Positions 11,645-23,490 of a stretch of 64,000 nucleotides of DNA are shown here, one piece after another. The notes under the pieces were generated by a model, which saw nothing but the letters and a program-made list of their open reading frames with translations, did no database searches and had not been told where the DNA came from. A program made the position numbers and the translations under genes. Source of the stretch: Mycocentrospora acerina. Its lineage: Eukaryota > Ascomycota > Dothideomycetes > Pleosporales. Within the stretch, counting starts at the first letter, position 1, and every line of letters starts with the position of its first letter. The DNA lies in NCBI GenBank assembly GCA_022701365.1, contig JAKUHH010000117.1, forward strand, positions 161,446 to 225,445, given 5' to 3'.

Positions 11645-13344
11645 GTAGACAAGGGTAACGGGCTAATGTAATTGATCTTCTTGAATGTACACCTTGCGGA
11701 GAATTTTCGAATTGATGTCGACGAAGGCGTTGGTCAATGGTGTCGTGAAAATTACATTGATTGCACTTCCCAGCGTTTTATATGTCTAAAGTAGGACGCT
11801 AGTTATCTCTCAAGCCACTGCCACGTGCCGGTTGTTATTCTACTCCTGTGCACATTCTCGCGACCCGCAGGTCCTGATAAGAAATCCTGCCTACTAGCAA
11901 GCCAGGCTTTCCGATTTGTTAGGCGTCAGTTGAGCGGCGCAAGTAAGGCCTGCTCAGAGGACTGGCTAGCAGCCTCACTAGTTGCCTGAAAAGGTTGCCT
12001 CGTTAAAGAATCAGAACCATTTAGCAGCACTGTTCGGGCGCTACTCAAGATAGAGGTCAATTCGTGTGGTATGGCAACAACTCACAACACTTTTTCACTT
12101 TCTTCTCTAAGAACATTTACATATGATAGATTACAGTGTAGGATCAGAATAGCATACAAAGTGGTGCCAGATTAGAACGTTCTCCCTTGATCAGATCCAT
12201 GCTTAGTGACAACCGGAACCAGGCTACCCGAGCGCTTACTGAAACTATCTGCTTTGATCAGACTTATTGCCTGGCTACCCAAATCCCAAGAAAAGGGTAG
12301 CAAGTCTAATCCTCACAACCTGGATGTTTCCAAATGCGGATTCGGCGTCTGGAAGTTGAATCCAAATCATGTGTCGCTTGTCCTGCCTGAATCTAGCGGA
12401 TGATGATAATACGATGTACCAGTTAGATCACATTTTTCGACGATGCGAAACAACGAATTTTTTTCTCCACTATGAGCTCTTTACAATAAGAAGATAACAA
12501 AAAGATCATGTAGAGCGTGTCATAACTTCCTCAGCACGACTGCAGGGGAACTTTTACAGGTTCTACTATGTACGAATGAGGTCTAGCCGAAGAAGCAATC
12601 GAAAACTCGACTGGTCGCCGGAGCTAGCAGTCAAGCCATGACGAGTAGTTAAATTAAACGCGACATCAAGTCAAGAGCATTCTTTCATCAAGTTTCAGAA
12701 CATGCCACAAGTCTTTTTTTACGTGCACAAATCTTTTGGTTTCTCGTGACCGCATCCTTTTCACGAAAAACAATTGGAGAAAACGTTTTTCTGTATGTTG
12801 GTAGATGCTTTTATCTATGCGAATTTCGCTCTTATCATCTTCCAGATCATCAAGTCAGCTAGCTGACCTAGATAAGTTTAGATTTCACATCGAAATCGCA
12901 GGCACGTGACTTTTCATGGCGTGACTGCCACTATATTATCACAGTAGCAGCGAGGCACTCTGAGTGGGTGAGTGCTAGCTAGCTAATCATCGTTTGTCTC
13001 GAGTTTGAATCTTTAATAATGCTGTCGTGTTCTGCGGTACGAACTAGCCCCATCCTTTCTAATAGCTGAGTTGGCGTTTTGGCGCCAAGACTGCTGCCTG
13101 ACAGCAGTAATTAAACACAACCGCAGCACTCCTAAATTTACACTGAATCACTGGCTTTTCTAGTTCAGCACACCGTGCATCTAAAAGGATTACGTTTCCG
13201 CCCTAACAAGCGACGTGTTAGTAGATCACTACAATACATGCTAATCTTTTTATTTTTACAGCCTGCCGGGCGCACATCCTTCTGTCTGCTAATCGTCGCT
13301 CCTGCTGAACTTTACCTTTACTCTCACTGGCTACAAGTACACTT
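11645..13344. other. Intergenic region, no supported gene
   Basis: Divergent promoter space between the minus-strand 342-aa gene and the plus-strand 537-aa gene. I see no open frame with recognisable features; the ORF at 12206-12403 is short and featureless. Confidence 0.5.
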
Positions 13345-15065
13345 ATGGCTAAGGAGCTCAGTTTGGAAAACGGATTCGACGATGACGTATACCTTAAATA
13401 CAAAATACTTGAGAAGGATGCCTTTGAGATCCTTTTCTCACCCAAGTCTTACAAGAGTTGGACATTAGAGCAATTATACCTAGAGACGGAGAAAGTTGTT
13501 CCATTGCTTGCGAAAAAAGAGCTAAATGAGGTTACTAATTATCTCAAACAATCATTAGAATTACGTGAAGAGTACTCTTTACGCTTCCGCTATGCACCAT
13601 TACAGCGACAGCGTGGACACGACTTCTGGTGCCATCTCATACAACGTGTTATTGACCTTATTGATCTGGTACCCGCCAACAAACAATTCAGCGAATTCAA
13701 AGGTGCAAGCATTTCAATCGACGAAGCTATCTTATTTCGCTTTCTTGACGATATTGAGTCTTGGGTAGTTCAGGCAGAAGCTCTGTGGCGACGAGTTGCA
13801 GCGAAAGAAGTGCCTTTGTCGACAGCTTCAATGTGTTCGTACCTCCTTTTGCGCACAAAAATTAGCGAATCTGACTCTTTTCAGTGACGAACAGATATCT
13901 CAGTATAATTGATTCCATTGTTCACACCGAAACGATTCTTAATTCGTCAATGTTCAACAAAGATTGCCTAGCTGCACACAATAAAGGGGGCAGCTCTACA
14001 TACTGGACCGAGCTTCAAACTTGCGCCGCCAACATATGTGATGAAATTAACAATGTAGTGTAAGTCACCGCTACCCTCTTGCAAAAATTTCAGGCTTAAA
14101 GCTGAGACCATCTTAGGGGGCCAATGTGCACATCAAAGATGCCATTCAATTACGCGCCAGTACTTACCCAAATGCTAACTAAAGTCAAGCAAGTACCTGG
14201 GTCCTTCACAGTCTTCAATATTCCCTTTGTCGCTATCGTGGCAGCCTCTCTTGCTCGGCGGTGCAATGCACTAGGCCTTAATATTGAAACTCTTCGCTTA
14301 TCCGTCATAGAGCAGATTGTCTCCACTGAGGCCATACTGAAAAAACAAGAGACTGTGTACGAAGATCATGCCATGATCAAAGACGTATTGCTGTATATGC
14401 GATATGTGACAGAGTGGGCTAGAAATTGTTGCGATGCTGTAAGCTTTGGCCAAATGATGGGCTGGCTCAAAGTTCAATATGTCTTTTGCATCAGACTTTT
14501 CATACACGACAGCAGTATTCTTCAGCTTTTTGCATATATATGCGAACGCATGAGAATAGATGGCGAGCCTTTGCCTTCTACTTTAGAAGCAATTTTCGAC
14601 GATCGGAGGGTTAATTGCTTCTTGTTCCTTGACGGGCGGCCAAAGAACTTGCCTGAGTGTAAGCAGGGTATTGAGAGGTGGTCCGATCCAAGCGGGATGC
14701 TGGGAAATCTCAAACTCACACAGCATATCTTCAGTAAAAGATGCAAGCCCACTCTGACTCAACAGATCTTCGAAGAAAAAGGCCGCGTAACAGGCGCCAT
14801 GATAAAGCAGATTGGTAACGAACCACTTGAAGACTACTTGAATTGGGAGCTTGATCCCCCTGACCTAATCAGTCTTGAATTCATTGTGATTAGTGCGGTC
14901 ACTGAGATCATGAAAAAACACTCAACCAAGTCCAAGTTCAAATCCAAACCCGAACTTACTGTAAAAATCTGGAGTTATCTCCGGAACAAAGTCCTATATC
15001 AACAGAAGATGGAGAAACGGCTTCTTCGAACTTTCATTAAAAACTACCCTCCCAGCTTCAAGTGA
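13345..15065 (+). CDS. Hypothetical helical protein (537 aa, three exons)
   Basis: Proposed exons 13345-13834, 13885-14059 and 14117-15065, with introns of 50 bp (donor GTTCGT, acceptor TTTTCAG) and 57 bp (GTAAGT...TTAG), give a continuous 537-aa protein. The middle exon carries a frame (RYLSIIDSIVHTETILNSSM) that has no start of its own and makes sense only when spliced. The product is strongly alpha-helical and charged, with no signal peptide, membrane span, P-loop or zinc-binding motif visible. The C-terminus is lysine-rich. I do not recognise the family. The first donor is not the commonest fungal type, so that junction could shift by a few bases. Confidence 0.6.
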
Positions 15066-18000
15066 ATGCAGGCTTAAAGCAATGCTGATGCAATTAGAGC
15101 ATGTAACGTTAAGGAGAAATAAAGGCCATTAGATAAGGTGGCGAGCAGATTCTGTCAAAATGAACGATTTGATATATACTGTAAATGACGCTTCATTACA
15201 TTAGTCGCAATTTGATCAATTTCATTACTTGGTCAACCACTACTGAATTTGCAACAGGTGCTAGCTGTGAACAAAATTGAGATTTTATTGAACGTTTATT
15301 GAATTGTATTACGCATCCATAATTTTACAAATAAGCATGGCTAGTTATGATATTTTTTTCATGTATCTTGAACAAAAAACTCAACATTCGTAGTCAAGTA
15401 GAGATTGTACCCTTACCAGTTCATTAGATAAACAGATCCACTGGTACAACCCTTTGTTTCTCCAAAACTGTGCATTATACAACTTATTCTATAGTTTGTT
15501 GAATGCAAGATTTTTTTTGTATCACTCTCCATACTTAATCTTTGCACCTAATGCGTCTATTTTATGTGTCGCGGGTACAGAAGCCACCAAATTTTGCACC
15601 AACAGAACGACATATATATCATGTGGGTAATAAAGCCTAATATAGTTTCCTCCTACAACACAAAGCATGGCATTTCTATGCTTCCAATCAACCACTACGC
15701 GCTAAATACATTATTTGAGCTATTAAAGAACTGAAGTTCAGGTTGCTGTAGCTGGAAGACTTATATGAATGACTAACATCTCCAAATGTGGCTCGCAAAT
15801 CAGGCCACGACCACGTGCAACAGGGGCCTAGCAATAGGCCTCTGCAACGCACAAAAACAGGAAATAACAACAGCCTAGACAGCTGCTTGCGGCAGGAGCC
15901 TTGACCTAAAGGCCTGATACAACGAAATAGAACTGCTCTACTATACTCTATTGTTAGTAAGACACGTAGTGAGAGCACTATTACTTTCTAGGGCTCTAGA
16001 AAAGAGAGCTTAGCATAGGAGGAAAAACAGCGCCTCATAGACTAACGTCTGCATAGGCATTATTGTATTTAAGCCAGCTAGCTAGATAGTTTAATGCAAC
16101 GTAAATGAAGAAAAAAAAATGGCTCGCAAATTCTTGGCCTGGTCCAGTGTGAAACATGGAAATCGAGAATCTGTAGAGCTTCACACTAGGTCCTTGAAAA
16201 CGATGATATCTGCCTTAATCATCAAGGCTTGCCATCAAAAAGGAAGAAGCTGAGTAGAATTGCTAGCTGCACCTTCATTTCACAGAATTGAGCTACATAT
16301 ACGTCTGATACCCAAGAAAATGACTTGCTTTAGGGATATGTTGCCTCTTCCTGTGACATCAAGCATGGTCGTCGACATTGCAAAGCGATTGTTATTTGCA
16401 TTCATCTTACGCTACCGTGGTGCATATTTTTCATCCTCGTTAAGATCTTCAGAAATTGGAGTTATCCGCTTGGGAATGCAATACTGCCCCCGCCACTTAC
16501 TGTACTTCTGCCTTTTCTTAAAATTCTCTTCAGAAAAGTTTGACGGCAAATATGAGGGTGCCCGCGATACCATGAATTGACTAGGAGATTTGGGCACTTC
16601 CTAGAGACATAAAGTCATGGAGTCGCCAGTCAATTCACTGCTCAAAAGGTATGTATTGCTCAAGAAGGAGGAGGGCTTCCAGCATTTGAGCTCGAAGCCC
16701 TGGGGCCACGAAGGAAACGCACAAGCAGCATCGGGATCTGAAGCAAGTCGAGGGGTTTTATGGAGGAGACCGAGTTGCATGGTTTGGAATACCACCAGGA
16801 CAAATGGACAAAGTCAAAACCTCGGATAGCGACAAATTTGGAGAGTGTGCTAACCGAACCCTGTGTAACACTGTTCCAGGTTTCTAATTCTCTCTCGAAA
16901 CGACAAAGCCTTTTTGCTTGGCAGCCTCACTTTTATCGAACTCTTGCAATGGTTGCGATGCCTACTGTGACAGTATCCCGAACGGGACAGACGAACGTTC
17001 AAACTTAGTTAGGCGTGGGCAAGAGTTATAGTTTCTTGTTCATTTCCTAAGTTAGCTATTGTTCGCAATGTTTGAGTGAATGTGGAATGGGGGCTGATGT
17101 ACCAGATTGAAGATTCGCGGAATCAAGGGACAAAAATCAAGATTTGGGAGATGATTGCCTTGAAGATTGTGTAATGTATGTTCTGTGTGTGTTGATTCGA
17201 TACGAGCGGCCACCTTTTGCATTATGTATAATACATCAGTTTCATCTGTGGCGCGGGTGGGAATGCAGCGCTTCCGGCCGATCTGATGGCGATTTGTTTT
17301 TGTACTTGGCAATGATTGACCGCATCTTTGAGGGGGGTCGCAAAGTCAGCTACAGGCTCGCTTCTGCGTCTGTACTAGCGGGACAGCTTACTGGTAGATT
17401 TCGAAAAGGCGCCTGCATGTTTTGGCACACGTCAGCTGCCGGATTTGTGATTGTCATCGCCGCTACACTCCAGGGGGACATCTTCGATCCTGACGATAAG
17501 GTTTAATCAGCAAGATCCCAATACCATATTAATGAGACTGTAAGACTAAAACTTCATTTCAACCAGGTTATTGTAACGCAGACCATGATACTAGATGTAT
17601 TGATGGTTGAGCTGCAGACGGGTCACTTGACGCCAATCAGAACTGATTTTGATCATGAGTCTACGCGAGACGGTCCTGGTACCAATGACAGTAAAATATT
17701 AATCTTATAGAGAGGTCTTGGGGATACTGTTGCAAGAAAACAGCCGGCCATAATATTTGGGAATAACCTTATCTGATCCTTTTCCTCTCTTGCAATCAAC
17801 ACAGAAAGTCGGGGCCCACATGAAGCAAACTTTGTGACTAAATGATAGCAATAGACTAAAACATAGCATTAAAATATGTTGATTAGATTGAGGAGATAGA
17901 ACTATAGATGAAAGCAATGACTTTCTAAAGGGACCAATCTAGAGAAAACCCTTACAGATGTGTGCGTGTATAAATGTGTCTTTGAAACGCGAAAGGTTTT

Positions 18001-18559
18001 ATCACTGCTAAGGATCTGTTTAAAGGCACATTGTCAATTGTGCAAAGCAAAAGAAACAATACATGTTAAATAATATTGCTTACAAGCTGAATGTTTGAAA
18101 TTCTTGAATACGTAGCAGACAGTATCGTTTTAAAATTTATATGAGCCTCTAGTGTTTCTTTGCTGAGGTCTCACCAATGCGAATGTTACATTAGAATAGC
18201 CCCCCATCAAGTGGAAAATAATCTTTTGGAATTCGACACTGTGATGTTGTTGCAGGAGTAGGTTACATTGACTGATAAGATGCAAGATAGATTGCTAAAC
18301 AGGTAAGTCCTACAGTACCTGCGCTCCCCTAATCATACTTAAGCACTACCAAGAATTGCTTCTCATCGAGGAACTGACTTAAATTTGCAAATGGGCATAG
18401 TAATTCTGAGAAACCACCGAACTCGAAGATAACCCTAACGCTCTCAACCATCGGTTAAGCCGCATTTAGAAGCTCGTAATCGCAAGAGCACAAGCATTTG
18501 TTGATAGATGCTGAAAGCACGGCAAAGTGCATTTCAGTATTCCTGGCTAATAAATATGC
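15066..18559. other. Large gene-poor interval
   Basis: AT-rich sequence. Open frames at 15688-15978 (minus), 16260-16580, 16617-16829 and 17144-17506 (plus) are short, overlap frames on the other strand, and show no domain or clear splice partners. A small unrecognised multi-exon gene around 16.6-17.5 kb cannot be excluded. Confidence 0.4.
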
Positions 18560-21500
18560 TTAACAAAGATGGAGCTGACTTCGGATGTTTTTCAGTATAT
18601 TCAAGTCGACTTCGAGTATCGGCGAATTTGGTGCGACCTCGGAGAGGATGTCGATTGTCCGTACAAGGAGGGCGATCAGATTTGCTTCCGTGAGCTGTGC
18701 TTGGTCAGGCAAGAAGCTACATAGACTGGACTTGTAGACAGCTGCAAGCACAAATATGTTTTCAAACTGTCTGCGGCTCGTTAGTGCACATGTCATTTTT
18801 TGTTGTACCTTGATTATCGAGACCTACGCATGAAGAATGCCGACAATGTCCGTCACTACGAGCCTATGTGTGCGAGTACTTCTGAAATCCTCGTATGGAC
18901 TCTTGGGATCCGCCCCAATCCGATCAAATGCGATGATACTCTGGAAAGCGTATTCAATGCAATGTGTGGAGATTGCAATGATCTTCTGCTGAATATCTGT
19001 CAGCCCCACTAACCGCGTACCCTTGTTAGCAGGCGTGGCAGCTGGGTCTGTTGCCGACAGATCTTGCTGATGGGACCAAGATTTGCTGACCTGCGGAAGC
19101 TTAATAGTGTAAGTTGCGATTTGAAGGCAGGGAAGCAAGACCATGTGCAATCCTCTGTAGTAGTTGGCTCGAAGTCGTGCGATGATAATATCAGTAGACG
19201 GGGGATCACTATCTGACCAAGTCAGGGCTGATGGTAGCATCTGTCGCCAATTTAGCAGAATAGTATGGTGCCTTTCAGCGTGCTCCGTGGTGTCCTTGAT
19301 GTTAGTAGTGTGCAAGCCCCTGTGGCCGCCTGAATTGTGTTAGCTTCAGAGGATAACAGAAGAGCTCAATTAACTCACTAGCCTGGTGCAATGTTTGGTG
19401 TGTCTTGTTTAAAATGGCTCGAAGATGAATTTGACCCGAGTAGAAAAGCTTGTGGTTATGTGTGTGCCTGTCATTGAGTTGATTCCCGTGTAGTCCGCTT
19501 CGAGAACGTTCATTCTGATTGAGGTCTTTTTCGTCGAGGAAATCAGGATACATGATTTCAAGCTCATACTCGGAGAGACCGCTAGTCGGCAGAGTGCTTA
19601 TCACCGCACAATAATCTCTGGATCGAGGAATTAGCAGAGGATGTCAACGAAAGGGCCGCAAACCCACGACTCTAGTTGCAGACAAGTCCAGTAGATAGAT
19701 ATGAGCACTTTGAGCCTAATTTGCCCCTTGGATGACAACGGACGTTTGATGTAGTCTTTCTCCGAATCGAGATTTAAATCTCGACGGAGTTTGTTCAAGT
19801 TACTATCAAAGCGCGTCAGTTTGTTCTAAATGGACAGTATGCTCATCAGGCCTACGCTTTGACGAGCACCAAAGCTATGCGGCAAGCCATACTGAGCCAG
19901 CTCCAGCTCTCCAAAACCCTGCCATACTGGTCGAGATACAGAGCAGCAAGAATCATGGCTTGAGCATGGGCTACCGTGTTGCCTCCTTGCTGGTTACCAA
20001 GGATGCTGGTCGCGTAGGCAAAATACACCATACCAGGCAAAATATCGATATTCCGTGAGCGGCTATTGTCTGGAAGTTCATCTGTGGAATCACCGTCAAT
20101 ATCCTGGGTGCGGTTCTGGATACCGTAGGAAGAGGGGCTTCTGCTACTCCTAGGCGCAGGCAGATTTGCATGGTGTGCGCAAACCTCTCCTAGTGCGAGA
20201 ACTAGCAGAACTATGGCATTGCGAAGAGAATGTTCAATGACGCCTCCGCTCAGATAAGGGTCGTCGAGCGCGCTGGCCGAACGCTTATTTTTTGCGCCGG
20301 TAATCGACTCTACACTTGCATCAGTACTGTATCGCTCGCTAAACCCCTGAAAAAGACGTTGTAATTCTTCAAGCTGCAGAAATGGATGCAAACTATGTAC
20401 GTTTGTAACATAGGAACTATGCAGCTCCCAAAGAGTGTGAGAACAGAAGTCGGGTCGTCCATCTACACCGAGTCTACCTACGTGTCTTGAGTGGTGGCGT
20501 GGCGTGTTACTGTTTACTAAGCTCGGCGCGAAATGATCCAGAGGCTGGAATTCCAAGAGATAGTTCCCGTCAGGTGCTAGAGAACATGTATTTGAATCCC
20601 TGTCCGCTAAGCATCTCGGATACCAAAGTCTACCGTCTAAGACTTGTTCTTCCCCGACGTCCCAGACACAGATCACACCGCGAAGCTTTTCAAGTTGCAT
20701 GGGATATTCCGACACTTTGTGATCGCAGCCTACTAATCGACAAACGCTTTCAATGTTCTCATAGAAGTCTTTCATAAACGGCCATTCTTCTAGTAGATTG
20801 TACGCAGGAGTGGCATAGTTGCTGCGAAGTCCAGTACCTTTCTGTGCAGCGCCTTCCGCGACATGACCGAGATTGACTTCCTCAGTTGTTAGTATAGGCT
20901 GAATTGATGCACTTTGAACCGTCATAGGAGAACTAGGACTCGCTTCATGCAAGGAGTCATCCGAGGTTATGTGAAGCTGTCGTACTGGGGAAGCACCATT
21001 TCGGATACTCTCTATCCATGTCTTGAGTTCCTTCGTGGCATCTTTGAGCATTTCAGAAATATTTTCGACATTTTCTTGAATCAGTTTCACAGCTGCATTC
21101 TCTCTGCGTGATATCAGCAAAAGTCTGCCTGCGGTGAGAGTGCTGTTCACTTCGTAGGCTGATTCCTTTCATAATGACAGTCCATTTCGTTTTCTGTGCA
21201 ACGTTTGCATGGCCTATATCCGCTGCACTTCTTCTTGTTCGAATGACAGTTATCACATGCCACAGTAGTGCGGGCCTGCTCTGACCGCGGATGTTGTACC
21301 TTCATTGGCAACGGATATATGTGGCACTCTGGAGCATTGTACTGACTGAGCTGTGGGGCCGACAGATTGGTGAAGACGAAGCCATCAGGATACTGATGGT
21401 CAGCCGTATGGCCATAGTTTTCAGGCATAATGTTGGGGCGATGTTCGGGGTTCGCCCACCCGGGTATACGACGGTCACTCTCCATGCCGTACACTGCGGA

Positions 21501-21581
21501 TGAGGGTCTGAGGTCTGTTTTGACACTGGCGTTTGTTTGCTGGATGTAGCTACACGTGGCTGGTGCACAACACGCAGACAT
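18560..21581 (-). CDS. Zn2Cys6 fungal transcription factor
   Basis: Six exons: 21151-21581, 19856-21103, 19668-19802, 19379-19617, 18828-19329 and 18560-18770. The introns are 47, 53, 50, 49 and 57 bp, most with CTAAC/CTGAC branch sites. Together they give 921 aa. Residues 109-135 are a classical binuclear zinc cluster, C-x2-C-x6-C-x5-C-x2-C-x6-C (CDNCHSNKKKC...C). A Ser/Pro linker follows, then the fungal-specific regulatory domain, including the stretches MVYFAYATSILGNQQGG, KVLISIYWTCLQLES and ILLNWRQMLPSALTWSDSDP. Such proteins bind CGG-type half-sites and regulate metabolism. The zinc cluster is unusually distant from the N-terminus (about 108 residues precede it). The regulated genes are unknown; no biosynthetic genes lie adjacent. 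Confidence 0.88.
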
Positions 21582-22800
21582 ACTGTCTTGCAAACTGTAC
21601 TTCACTTTATAATCGGTGTTCGAGTTCCGCCGAATGGGCCTTTCATGTGTGCACGATTAGGACTCCCTGAAAGGCCCGCTGCATTGCTGGCGCTGCAGAA
21701 GCAAATATGCAAGTCACAACTACCATACGAGCTATCACTCCTAGAGGGTGGATTGTTTTCCCTGTAATCGAGTATTAGCCTCGGAAGTATGCCAAAACCA
21801 TGGATGAGCCAGGCTTGAAGTACGAACCCAAGCGAGATAAGCGAAGTCAAACAGAACAACATGATAGTACGGGGGTGGGGTCGATAGACAGAAGAATCTC
21901 AATCCAAGATTGACCAGTAAACGCGTGGAATGCAAGAGAGGGGCTCTTCGTTCGTTGCGCGGAGTTGCCCGGATTGCGTGCACCATCCCACTGTGCATTG
22001 CTGGTCTCCCACACTCGATCAAATGGCCTCTCCGAGTGGGAAAATGTCAGGGGTACACTACCAGGCGTCTAGCGTCCCCACTCTGTTGAGATCCGCTGAG
22101 CTGCACTCTGCTTTGCCTGGACACCTGAGGTACCTCATGCAAGGGTGTGCATGGCATCCCGCAAACCGTTAGCAGCACATATGACGGCACACGTTTTGCG
22201 ACGCACTGTCCTGCAGTGGGGAAACGAGAAGATCGCGCTGGCCGTGACGCTTGGAGCGACTTGCCGACAGCTGACCAAGCAGTGCGGCGGACCCGACACG
22301 CTCCCGTCTGCTTAGCACGTCTCGCACCGACAGCGAAAGGGCCACTCAATATAGTCACGCGGAGCCAAAATAGTCATTTCCGGAATCCCGCCTCAGGAAG
22401 AGATCTTTTGCTGTCTACTGCTCATGTAGCCACTCTCAAGGATGGCATCATCGCTGCCTCACTAGTGGCCTGGCTTTTTGCGCTTCTCATCCCTGCCTGC
22501 CATGCGAGCTAGTGGTCTTGATACGCGTTCCGGGCACTGTCCAAGCTCTGATGCTAAATAACGACAATGATTGCGAGGCTGCTGCAGAGGGCCAGGACGT
22601 GAGCTTCCTAGCGCCGTGACTTCTCTGCTGTTATCAGGACGCATTGCCGACCAATTGGACACTTCTTCCATGTCAACACCACCACCTTCACATCTGTCAT
22701 CTGTCGGTTCGATCGTGTAGACGATATACCCACGCCATCCACGAGTTTTTCCTTGCCAAGCCTGTAGCTGACGGCGGCCTTGAATGATCCGCCTATCCAG
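21582..22800. other. GC-rich island without a supported gene
   Basis: About 21.6-22.5 kb is GC-rich compared with its surroundings and stays open in several frames on both strands, which is expected by chance in such composition. None of the frames carries a motif I recognise. Similar islands occur at 33.8-34.2, 36.3-37.5 and 54.5-55.3 kb. The segment also forms the upstream region of the zinc-cluster gene. Confidence 0.45.
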
Positions 22801-23490
22801 ATGAATAGCAAAGACCAACTTGTGAGCAGCTTCGGCATGACCCGTATATCTAATGAGTGTCCTAAATTAACTTGTGAATTTCAGGAAGATGAAGTGAAGG
22901 AGAAGGATGGTCGTGCTACTCCAAAACCGCTGAAACGGTGCGACTATACCACCACCAATACTCAGGCTTTAGATCGCCGGATATGTTCTGCTCCCTTACC
23001 ATCACAATCTGTGCGTGAACACTACTCTCTATTTTTAACCAATCACTAACTGTATACTAGAAAGAATCTTTATCCCGAGTGTGGAAGCCGGAAGATTGTA
23101 GTGTCTTTATTGGGCAAGACACAATGGCTGTATCAGGTATGCAAGTTCCATCGTAGGTTAGTTTGACGCTCATGCCTTTCAGAGCAGCAGATCTCGGTCC
23201 TGTCAACAGAGGGTCGAGATTCAAGCCGTGAAGTAGTATCTGTTAAAGTTTCTTATTATACGAAGCAGCTACAAGCAAACGACCAAACCTTCAATCGTTC
23301 CCACAGATCAGTTCTCTCTAGAGAAAAGATGCGCGATTGTGGCTTGACTTCAAGCGCGCTCATCTTGGAAAAAGCGATCTCTGACACTGTGGAGGCAATC
23401 TATTCAGGAAATGAGGATGTTCGCAATTTGCTTGGAAAAGATCAAAAAGCGACTTTTATAGTTAAAATCCGCCTAGGACAAACTGTATAA
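22801..23490 (+). CDS. Hypothetical protein (197 aa, three exons)
   Basis: Exons 22801-23010, 23061-23136 and 23183-23490 are separated by introns of 50 bp (GTGCGT...cactaac...CTAG) and 46 bp (GTATGC...TTTCAG). The last exon is a 102-codon open frame without a usable start, so single-exon ORF calling misses it; splicing joins all three in phase to a TAA. The product is hydrophilic, with Lys/Glu-rich exon 1, then KESLSRVWKPEDCSVFIGQD, then a helical C-terminus (LEKAISDTVEAIYSGNEDVR, LLGKDQKATFIVKIRLGQ). No signal peptide or recognised domain. It starts 1.2 kb from the divergent zinc-cluster gene. Function unknown. Confidence 0.6.

Noticed and set aside
21602..22022. Minus-strand hydrophobic frames upstream of the zinc-cluster gene
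   Set aside because: Short, overlapping and without continuation into the gene's first exon.
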